A stretch of DNA of 13,178 nt, taken from contig WTJX01000306.1 in NCBI GenBank assembly GCA_011524675.1, positions 1 to 13,178 of the forward strand, given 5' to 3'. The stretch comes from Cytophagales bacterium. GTDB taxonomy: Bacteria > Bacteroidota > Bacteroidia > Cytophagales > JAAEPT01. The notes below the pieces were generated by a model. That model was not told the DNA's origin. It saw nothing but the letters and a program-made list of their open reading frames with translations, and searched no databases. The position numbers were made by a program, and so were the translations under genes. Below are positions 6,981 to 13,178 of this stretch, one piece after another; the first letter of the stretch is position 1; each line of letters starts with the position of its first letter.

Positions 6981-7085
6981 GATAGTCTATGGTAAATAGT
7001 CAATAGTTAATAGTTAATGGTCAATGGTAAATGGTCAATAGTCAATGATCGATGATCGATGGTCAATGATCGATGGTCGATGAAT
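6981..7085 (+). repeat. Long heptamer array, 15 units in perfect 7-bp register
   Basis: Fifteen consecutive 7-bp units begin 3 nt after the esterase stop, among them GATAGTC, AATAGTC, AATAGTT (twice), AATGGTC (twice), AATGATC (twice), GATGATC and GATGGTC (twice). Most units fit RATRRTH. There is no slippage of the register over 105 bp. Left units use AATAGT and right units GATSRTC-like forms, so the array grades from one end to the other. Unit 14 (7072-7078) contains the ATG at 7073 that is in frame with the next gene. Because 7 is not a multiple of 3, any change in unit number would shift that ATG out of frame. Confidence 0.92.
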
Positions 7086-7120
7086 CATCAACTACCTACT
7101 ATCAATTAAATTTTAAAGTT

Positions 7121-9247
7121 TTGAAAAATCCATTAAAAAAAGTCTTTTTACTGCATTGTTTTTTAATGCTAAGTTGTGCAAATGATGTCTTTGCACAACT
7201 TTCTACAGTACATTATATTCCTCCATTCTTTACAAGTAAGATAGCGCACAATAGCATAGATGACTATGTATTGTTGCTTTCTACCCCATCAGATACTTCT
7301 TTTTACGTAAAAATCTATGAAGGAACAGACCAAAAACCGATGGATAGCTTGTTGATCTCTTCGCAACAGTATGCTAAATATGACATAAAAAATAAGAAGC
7401 CCAATCTAGGGATTTTGAGAGATGTTACGTTCTTGAACAAAGCTTTAGATGCTCATGGCTTATATCTCGAAGCTACCTTTCCATTCTTTGCCAACCTAAG
7501 AGGTTTCTCTAGAGCACATGGCATTTCTATCACTTCCAAAGGAAAAGCAGCTTTGGGTACTAGTTTTAGAACGGGGCACTTGTATGCTGGGGTAAACGAT
7601 AATGAAAACACATACAACCTATGTTATCACAGCATAGGCATCATGGCTACAGCCAACAATACTAAGGTAAGCTTTTCTGATTTTAAGAAAGGCACAGTAT
7701 TTATAAGGACTAAAACAGAAGGTAAAAACAAAAAACAGTGGACTAGCCTGCCTCATGACGTAGTATTACAAAAAGGAGAGTCATACCTCATCGCCGAAGC
7801 AGCAGCAGACTTTGACCATGGAGACGAAAACAAAAGCTTTGGCACACTTATCGAATCAACAAAGCCCATAGCAGTGATTTCTGGCTCTTCAATCATGATA
7901 AACCCCAATGGTGGCGGTGGCTATGATGCGGGCTACGATCAGATAGTACCTACAAATGCGCTGGGAAAAAAGTACGTCTTGCTCAAAGGTGAAGGAGGGG
8001 AAAATGTGGAGTGTACTGTAGTAGTAGCGACAGAAAACGCTACGACCATAGAGATCAATGGCAGGCTGCAAAGCGTAAGGTTAAATGCAGGAGACTACTA
8101 CTTGGTAGAGGGCTATCACTTCGATGGTGGCAACAACTTATATATAGAAACAAACAATAAGGTAGCTGTATATCAAACCACCTTTGGCTCAGCAGCAGCC
8201 GTTACAGCCTCTCTCAATTTTATTCCTCCGCTAAATGATTGTTCTAGTAGCAATGAAGTATATCTCTCCGATTTATCTTTTATGGGAGACAATGCGGTCA
8301 TCAATGTCATCACAAAAACAAACTCTGAAATAGAATTTATAGATACGGATAGTAAAAAATCTATCGGTACGGTATATGCCAACAAATCAAACGTAAATTA
8401 TGATGCGAAACATGAGTGGTTTACGCATAAGTTTTACGTACCCAAAGGTGTCAACGCTGTAACGGTAATTTCTGACGATGCCATCAGCGTTTCAATGACC
8501 AATTATTCGGGAGTAATAGGAGCGGCTAGTTATTTCAGTGGTTTTCTGCTTACACCTATCATTGTGCCACTAGGTGGTAAATTAGCCTTTTATGATAAAG
8601 AAAGCCTCACATTACGTCTCAAACAAGGAAATGCGTTTAAAGAGTTTCGTTGGTACAAGGACGGTAAACTTTTTGAAACCACTCGCAAGCCTCAAATGAC
8701 CATCACAAAGACAGGTACTTACTATGTAGAAGGCGTTGAAAACTCTTGCAACAGCATCAGAAGGTCTGCTGACTTTGTGCTTCAAGACCTAGAGCAAGTA
8801 GAAGTAGAAGAGGTGCAAGACCTTTTTGTAGAGGAAGCAAACAACGAGTTAGAAGAAATGATTATCAGCAAAACATTTGACAGAGGTGTATTGGTAAACT
8901 TAAAGTACAAATACAACAGTGCCGAGTTGGAAGAGTCTTCTTACCCATACCTCAATGAGATATTGACTACCCTAAAAAAATATACAACAATACGCTTGCA
9001 GGTCAATGCACACACCGACTGTAGAGGAGATGCCACTTACAATATGAACTTATCTCAGAAAAGGGCAGATTTTGTAAAACAATACCTTGTAAAGAGAGGA
9101 ATAGCTGCGGAGCGACTATTGGCGCGTGGCTTAGGAGAAACAAAACCTTTACCTTTTATATCGTGCAGTTGTGATAAAGCAAACGACTGCTCCGAAACTA
9201 GTCATGCACTTAACCGAAGGTCAGAGTTTTTGGTTTTGAGTGAATGA
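7121..9247 (+). CDS. IgGFc-binding-like / Ig-like / OmpA-domain surface protein
   Basis: A surface protein of 708 residues from TTG 7121, which gives a standard signal peptide (MKNPLKKVFLLHCFLML, cleavage likely at FA-Q). An in-frame ATG at 7073 would give 724 residues but lies inside the heptamer array and puts 16 odd residues before the signal, so it is less likely. In 724-residue numbering, about 140-490 resembles the IgGFc-binding-protein N-terminal region of Bacteroidota surface proteins; 495-572 is an Ig-like domain ('FRWYKDGKLFET...GTYYVEG' with a late Cys); 573-597 is a Glu-rich linker; 600-724 is an OmpA C-terminal domain with 'HTDCRGDATYNMNLSQKRAD', 'GLGETKP' and 'NRRSEF', whose Asp and Arg bind peptidoglycan. 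This suggests a cell-wall-tethered protein facing the periplasm or surface, perhaps for adhesion. Four Cys near the C-terminus may form disulfides. No porin barrel is evident. Confidence 0.85.
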   Translation: MKNPLKKVFLLHCFLMLSCANDVFAQLSTVHYIPPFFTSKIAHNSIDDYVLLLSTPSDTSFYVKIYEGTDQKPMDSLLISSQQYAKYDIKNKKPNLGILRDVTFLNKALDAHGLYLEATFPFFANLRGFSRAHGISITSKGKAALGTSFRTGHLYAGVNDNENTYNLCYHSIGIMATANNTKVSFSDFKKGTVFIRTKTEGKNKKQWTSLPHDVVLQKGESYLIAEAAADFDHGDENKSFGTLIESTKPIAVISGSSIMINPNGGGGYDAGYDQIVPTNALGKKYVLLKGEGGENVECTVVVATENATTIEINGRLQSVRLNAGDYYLVEGYHFDGGNNLYIETNNKVAVYQTTFGSAAAVTASLNFIPPLNDCSSSNEVYLSDLSFMGDNAVINVITKTNSEIEFIDTDSKKSIGTVYANKSNVNYDAKHEWFTHKFYVPKGVNAVTVISDDAISVSMTNYSGVIGAASYFSGFLLTPIIVPLGGKLAFYDKESLTLRLKQGNAFKEFRWYKDGKLFETTRKPQMTITKTGTYYVEGVENSCNSIRRSADFVLQDLEQVEVEEVQDLFVEEANNELEEMIISKTFDRGVLVNLKYKYNSAELEESSYPYLNEILTTLKKYTTIRLQVNAHTDCRGDATYNMNLSQKRADFVKQYLVKRGIAAERLLARGLGETKPLPFISCSCDKANDCSETSHALNRRSEFLVLSE

Positions 9248-9320
9248 TTTTTATCTTCATTCGATAAACCACCTGTTATGTTTTAGCTTTCCTTGATTTT
9301 TCACTAAATGCTTCCTAACG

Positions 9321-9355
9321 TTAAAGCTTTTAGCCTTTAGCAGTTAGCTCTTATG
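9321..9355 (+). repeat. Heptamer array, TTAGC type
   Basis: TTAAAGC, TTTTAGC, CTTTAGC, AGTTAGC and TCTTATG run in 7-bp register; the core three fit NNTTAGC. The array forms the left arm of an imperfect inverted repeat with 9422-9447. Confidence 0.55.
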
Positions 9356-9368
9356 CTATTAAAAGATA

Positions 9369-9386
9369 GTTTTGCAACGTCTTCTA
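9369..9386 (+). repeat. Dispersed 18-bp intergenic motif, copy 2
   Basis: GTTTTGCAACGTCTTCTA differs from 24-41 at one position. A third, weaker copy is GTTTTACAACGTTTTCT at 10067-10083. It lies in the loop between the two heptamer arms. Confidence 0.5.
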
Positions 9387-9387
9387 A

Positions 9388-9421
9388 AAATAAATAATCT
9401 GTAGTTTTGACTTATTTATTT
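9388..9421. repeat. AT-only 10-bp inverted repeat
   Basis: AAATAAATAA (9388-9397) is the perfect reverse complement of TTATTTATTT (9412-9421), with a 14-nt loop. It is nested inside the larger inverted arms made by the flanking heptamer arrays. It could be part of a terminator structure for the OmpA-domain gene, but pure AT stems are weak. Confidence 0.45.
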
Positions 9422-9456
9422 AAAAGCTAACAGCTAATATCAAAAGCCAAAAGCTC
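9422..9456 (-). repeat. Heptamer array, AGCT type, inverse of 9321-9355
   Basis: AAAAGCT, AACAGCT, AATATCA, AAAGCCA and AAAGCTC run in 7-bp register. The reverse complement of the first units (TTAGCTGTTAGCTTTT) matches TTAGCAGTTAGCTCTT in the left array at 14 of 16 positions. Confidence 0.55.
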
Positions 9457-9540
9457 ATGAGAATTAAGACGTAGTTTACCTAATGCTTACCTTTTTTTTA
9501 ACTCGAAGCTGTCAGATTTTTATAAAAAAAAACTATCGTC

Positions 9541-9895
9541 ATAAATTAGAACTAATTACTACCGATTATTCAGTAATTTCTTCCTGCCTTACTCAATACA
9601 TCAGCACCAGCAATCACAACGACCGTTTATCCTACTAAAAAAATAAAATATTTACATTATAGCACCGATTCTGAAAAATCCAAAGAGCAAAAAAATAATC
9701 ACTAGCCTACTCACCTACAAAAGACACCTACCAAACAAACACACAACCACTAAAAACGAACATAATCTAAACCAAAAAATACTTTATCAAACAAAAACAT
9801 AAAATAAAGAAACATTCTTACTTATCATATATTACACTTTTTAGAATAAAAATAAGACATTCCCTCTCCCCTCTTTTGTAATCACACACTTAGAC
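9541..9895 (+). promoter_or_regulatory. C-rich, G-poor tract, possible Rho loading region
   Basis: The plus strand is very poor in G while C is frequent. From 9701 to 9895 I count about 8 G in roughly 195 bases, by hand. A long unstructured C>G transcript is typical of Rho-utilisation regions, and this tract begins about 300 nt after the OmpA-domain gene stop. No protein frame explains the bias. The assignment to Rho is inference. Confidence 0.3.
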
Positions 9896-10101
9896 AGCTT
9901 GTTTTTAACTTATTGGCTATCGTTTTTAACAGTTAGAAACTATCTCGAAACGCGAACATTCAATATTCTATTAAAGAAAAAATCTACATTGCTATCACTT
10001 AACATTTTCTATTTTATTCTCTTTTTCTAGTAATAATAATTTACAAGAAAGCTTTGCATCACTGAGGTTTTACAACGTTTTCTCTAAAGTTTCGGCATTA
10101 C

Positions 10102-10130
10102 GAATGTTCATGTAAGTACATGAATGTTCA
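10102..10130. promoter_or_regulatory. Direct repeat with central palindrome, operator-like
   Basis: GAATGTTCA occurs at 10102-10110 and again at 10122-10130, 20 bp apart. Between and overlapping them, TTCATGT (10107-10113) and ACATGAA (10118-10124) form a 7-bp inverted repeat with a 4-nt spacer. The 20-bp spacing, about two helical turns, and the position about 215 bp upstream of the adhesin would suit binding of a dimeric regulator. No regulator is identified. Confidence 0.35.
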
Positions 10131-10344
10131 CAACATATGTACTAAACACGTATAGCTTTACACACTAGCAAGTCAGTTAAATTCTACATTAAAGGTTCTT
10201 TAAATGCAAGAATGAAAACTTGTTCTTTATTTAAAAATAGAGTAGAATATTTTTACAAATAAGTAAGCAGGCAAAGGTTATAAAATTAAAAATTGAAGGG
10301 TTTTAATATGAAGATTTTTGAACGACTGCTTTAAACCAATTATT

Positions 10345-13178
10345 ATGACACCAAGGTTTTTACATATTATAATAAAAGCTTCATTATTAAGCTTTTTTTT
10401 CATTCCGTTATCCTTATACGGACAACTCTTCGAAGAGTTACATTTGACAGTATCAGACTCTTCTTCTGATGATATAAGTAACTATATATTGGGTACAGTA
10501 CCATCAAACACACTTTCAGATGATTTTGATTATAGTCCTATCAACCCAATAGCGAACCTACCGCAGCAATCCTTTACGACTGCCGATGCGATGCACTTTT
10601 GGGCGACTAGCAATGCATGGGTAGCCTATTCATTGGAATCTTCAGATATATTAGGAGAAACAAGTACTTATGCCATAGATATTTGGGGAAGAAATGGTAA
10701 TATAGACAGAGACAATGATTTTTCAATAGATTTTTATAGTGATCCTAATGCAGACCCTGACGTAGACGCTCCTTATTTTTCTGTTTCACCTTCAGGAGGT
10801 ATTCCAGATGAAGAGCCTTATTTTTTAAGGACATTAGTATCTGCTGCTGATGTAGACCCTACCGTCAGTTTAGCTTTTTTTGTGATACGTAACACAAATA
10901 CTTCACAAAGGTTTTTCACCTATATGGAAGTACGTATGGCAAAGAGGTTCGAGCTTATACAAGAAGATACGCTTCACCTTTGTGCTGGAGCAACCATTGA
11001 GATTCCTACCGATACCAATGGACAAGCCTACAACTGGTATAGTACTTCTACAGGTAATGGTTTAAGTTTAAATAATGTTACCAACGATACCTTAAGTTTT
11101 AGAAATACCCAAGTAGATACAACTACAGTGTTTTTACTCGCGAATTATGATGGTGCAGAAATAGTAGATTCTATTATATTAGTTACTCATGAAGGAGCAA
11201 AAATAGATAGTCTTATTTCCGGAACATGTACAGGTGGCAATGCCGCAGAAGTGGTATTACATGCCAATGAAAACAACCCTTTTTATAACTGGTCTTCTAC
11301 AGACCTAGGAAGTTTGAGCGAAGGAGATTCTATCTACACACTCACTCTCACACAAAGCCAGTATGTACGCTTGTCTTCTGATGACCCCGATTTTTTAGGG
11401 ACTTGTGCAGATTCTATTTACTTATCTTTTGACGCTAGTGAAGCTCTGGTTGGTGATCCAACAGCCTATGGTGATGGACAGTGGAATGCCTATCTTTATG
11501 ATCAAACCGATTTCACAGAGTATTTGGGAGTATATACTTCTACTAACGATAGCATAAAAACTACAAATGATTGGGCAGTAGATGCCGTACCAAGTAATGC
11601 AAGTACTTATTTAGGCTGTACGCCTAGTACATCAGATAATTTTGCTATAGACTTCAAGAGAAAAGGCTTTAACTGTAGCTTCTATCACTTAGAAATAAAT
11701 AGCTTAGATACAGATGACCAAGTAGAAGTCATCATGAATGGTACGAGCTTAGTTGTACTTACTAGTACAGATGCTTTCCCTTGGCAGTTGGATACTGTCC
11801 TTAGCCCAGAAACGACTTTGGATGTACGCTTTGTTGGTGGAACAGGGGATGAATTTTTGGAGATGAGTATTACCCCAATCGATCCTACATCTAGTTTGAT
11901 TACGAGTGCGTATGACGATAGTGCTTTTGTCTGTACCGAATCAATCATCCCTATAGAAGCCTTGGAGGATAATTTCTCCGCTTTTTATTGGTCTAGTACT
12001 GCAGGAACAATTGAAACAGGAAGTAATAGCGTTAGTTTTGAAGCACCAAGTACCGAAGAAGATATAACTATTGTATTGGGTCTAGGTTGTACAGAGAGCA
12101 GTAATATCCTTTTAGATACCCTTACCCTTGTCAGTACCCAAGGTCTTCTGATTTTAGATGCAAACGTAGACTCTATCTGTGATGATGTAGTGGATGCAGA
12201 TGACCAAATGGAGTTTTTTATTGGCATAGATGTACCCCTAACGTGGAGTTTTTCAGAAGGTATAGTACCAGGTGCAAGTAGCACCATCACAGATACTTCT
12301 ATCATTATCTCCGAACCCTCTACTAGCCTTAGTCAATACATCAAAGTTAGTACAGATGGGAGTATATTTTTAGGCAATACCTGTGCTTTGACAGATTCTG
12401 TATATTATAATGCTGATGCCCTCACCTTAGGAGATCCTAATATCTTTGGAGATAATCAATGGCATGAGTACTATTACGACACTACTAGACTTATACAAGA
12501 AGATTACCTAGGCTATGCACGCTTTGGTGAGGCTGAAGATGCAAGTTTTGATACTCGGGAGTATTGGGGATATGCAAACCCTTCGGCTGCCACAGCACCT
12601 AACCATTACTTTGGATGTCGTGCAGGTACAATTAATAACTCGTTTACTGCTATTTATAAACGTAAAGGCTTTGTTTGTAACCGTTATCAAATCAATACTT
12701 TTAGTGATGACTCAGACGAATTATATATAGATGGAGAGTTTGTTTCTTCTAATGCGGTAAATACTACCTATGAAAATGCGTATACAGGCATCTTTAATGA
12801 AAATACAGAAGTGGCATTTCACATGGTCAATATTGGTGGTGGCGCTGCTGCAAGCCTTACCTTTGAAGCCGTAGATTTTCTGGGAGATGAAGAAGCCAAA
12901 CTGTTTGATGAGCCTACAAATGATGTTTTTTATATCTGTACAGGTGGCTCTACCTATGACTTTGCGTTAAGAGGAGACGACTTTACGTTTAATACTACTG
13001 ATCATTTAACCTTCAACGCTACCAATGATACCGCTCATTATACCTCTCCAAACGATGCAGATACGGTCGTTTATGTAGTCACCTCTCAGAGCTGCGATGA
13101 CAGCCCTTTTATACTTACAGATAGCCTTACGGTGATATCTTCGGACTCTTCGTTGACAGAAATACTGGAGGTAGAGGG
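10345..13178 (+). CDS. Giant secreted adhesin-like protein, N-terminal part (runs off the window)
   Basis: The frame is open from ATG 10345 to the right edge: 944 codons with no stop, so the C-terminus is missing. A signal peptide covers about residues 1-27 (MTPRFLHIIIKASLLSFFF, cleavage near YG-Q). Residues about 30-205 form an N-terminal beta-rich domain. Ig-like modules follow with the pattern 'LCAGATIEI...YNWYS' (about 212-290) and 'CTGG...FYNWSS' (about 295-365). A domain starting 'GDPTAYGDGQWNAYLYD' spans about 370-515 and recurs at about 696-846 as 'GDPNIFGDNQWHEYYYD', with another Ig-like stretch between. Both copies share 'YLG', 'YxGC', 'KRKGFxC' and a late 'DD'. The protein is Asp/Ser/Thr-rich and acidic, with Cys pairs. 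This layout is typical of large Bacteroidota surface proteins that end in a T9SS or gliding-motility-associated domain, which would lie beyond the window. The role is probably adhesion or binding of a surface glycan; no enzyme motif is seen. Confidence 0.88.
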   Translation, partial: MTPRFLHIIIKASLLSFFFIPLSLYGQLFEELHLTVSDSSSDDISNYILGTVPSNTLSDDFDYSPINPIANLPQQSFTTADAMHFWATSNAWVAYSLESSDILGETSTYAIDIWGRNGNIDRDNDFSIDFYSDPNADPDVDAPYFSVSPSGGIPDEEPYFLRTLVSAADVDPTVSLAFFVIRNTNTSQRFFTYMEVRMAKRFELIQEDTLHLCAGATIEIPTDTNGQAYNWYSTSTGNGLSLNNVTNDTLSFRNTQVDTTTVFLLANYDGAEIVDSIILVTHEGAKIDSLISGTCTGGNAAEVVLHANENNPFYNWSSTDLGSLSEGDSIYTLTLTQSQYVRLSSDDPDFLGTCADSIYLSFDASEALVGDPTAYGDGQWNAYLYDQTDFTEYLGVYTSTNDSIKTTNDWAVDAVPSNASTYLGCTPSTSDNFAIDFKRKGFNCSFYHLEINSLDTDDQVEVIMNGTSLVVLTSTDAFPWQLDTVLSPETTLDVRFVGGTGDEFLEMSITPIDPTSSLITSAYDDSAFVCTESIIPIEALEDNFSAFYWSSTAGTIETGSNSVSFEAPSTEEDITIVLGLGCTESSNILLDTLTLVSTQGLLILDANVDSICDDVVDADDQMEFFIGIDVPLTWSFSEGIVPGASSTITDTSIIISEPSTSLSQYIKVSTDGSIFLGNTCALTDSVYYNADALTLGDPNIFGDNQWHEYYYDTTRLIQEDYLGYARFGEAEDASFDTREYWGYANPSAATAPNHYFGCRAGTINNSFTAIYKRKGFVCNRYQINTFSDDSDELYIDGEFVSSNAVNTTYENAYTGIFNENTEVAFHMVNIGGGAAASLTFEAVDFLGDEEAKLFDEPTNDVFYICTGGSTYDFALRGDDFTFNTTDHLTFNATNDTAHYTSPNDADTVVYVVTSQSCDDSPFILTDSLTVISSDSSLTEILEVE

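Larger units (their letters stand above)
9248..10344. other. Gene-free region of about 1.1 kb
   Basis: No frame of useful length with coding character is seen on either strand. From left to right it holds a small hairpin (TTTATC 9250-9255, GATAAA 9263-9268), heptamer-type repeats (9321-9355, 9422-9456) that form an imperfect inverted repeat, an AAATAAATAA/TTATTTATTT inverted repeat (9388-9397, 9412-9421), the dispersed 18-bp motif (9369-9386), and a C-rich, G-poor tract (about 9541-9895). GTTTTTAAC occurs twice 21 bp apart (9901, 9922), followed by a repeat-palindrome (10102-10130) and two GTTCTTTA copies (10195, 10222). An 8-codon ATG frame (10308-10334) ends 10 nt before the adhesin start. 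The adhesin promoter should be here, but no clear consensus was found. Confidence 0.6.

Noticed and set aside
6981..7085. CRISPR array
   Set aside because: Units are 7 bp with no spacers, and no cas gene is present.
5690..7085. Insertion sequence remnant or transposon ends in the spacers
   Set aside because: No transposase fragment and no matching terminal inverted repeats with target duplication were seen; only short-period repeats.
7157..7192. Lipoprotein signal (LSC) in the OmpA-domain protein
   Set aside because: The residues before Cys (M-L-S) fit the lipobox poorly, and a signal peptidase I site (VFA-Q) follows a few residues later.
10195..10260. Bacteroidota-type promoter upstream of the adhesin (TTG at 10220, TATTTTTA at 10248)
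   Set aside because: The spacing is too long and the -7 element lacks the TTTG end, so it is not better than chance in AT-rich DNA.
11685..12305. Two minus-strand open frames of 87 and 106 codons near the right end
   Set aside because: They lie opposite the long adhesin frame, which is open for 944 codons and has a signal peptide and repeated domains.
12515..12730. Plus-strand frame of 71 codons
   Set aside because: Shifted frame inside the second copy of the adhesin repeat domain.

Overview
The window is AT-rich DNA from a marine-type member of the Bacteroidota, most likely a gliding Cytophagia- or Flavobacteriia-like organism. The evidence is a C-terminal type IX secretion (T9SS) sorting domain, 'xAQ'-type signal peptides, a fucosidase/sulfatase/esterase set, an OmpA-type surface protein and a very large Ig-like adhesin. 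The genus cannot be fixed from the sequence alone. There are seven protein-coding genes and no rRNA, tRNA, CRISPR array, transposase or phage gene.

Layout: (1) 112-1341 on the minus strand is a soluble PAS sensor histidine kinase followed by a good intrinsic terminator. (2) 1743-2480 is a small secreted protein with a type A T9SS C-terminal domain and an unrecognised passenger. (3) 2571-6978 is a polysaccharide-breakdown group: a GH29-like alpha-L-fucosidase, an S1 formylglycine sulfatase and an SGNH/SASA acetylesterase, each with a signal peptide. Together they fit stepwise removal of fucose, sulfate and acetyl groups from a sulfated algal glycan such as a fucan. No SusC/SusD pair is present, so this is a partial or non-canonical utilisation locus. 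(4) 7121-9247 is a surface protein combining an IgGFc-binding-like region, an Ig-like domain, an acidic linker and a peptidoglycan-binding OmpA domain. (5) 9248-10344 is about 1.1 kb without genes, containing nested inverted repeats, a C-rich G-poor tract and a small repeat-palindrome. (6) 10345 to the right edge is the start of a giant secreted adhesin-like protein, open at the end, with two copies of a roughly 150-residue domain.

The most unusual feature is in the spacers. Nearly every intergenic gap carries degenerate repeats with a period of exactly 7 bp, in short or long arrays. The clearest is 15 units at 6981-7085; others are at 5703-5776, 1590-1624 (same unit, opposite strand), 4113-4140, 6071-6105, 5863-5883, 9321-9355 and 9422-9456. 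They begin within a few bases of stop codons, avoid the insides of genes, and in one case supply an apparent ATG start for the next gene. They resemble the heptanucleotide STRR repeats known from cyanobacteria; I know of no description of them in this group, though I could not search.

Start sites were moved inward for five-prime-extended frames wherever an internal start gives a clean signal peptide (1743, 2571, 4222, 7121).
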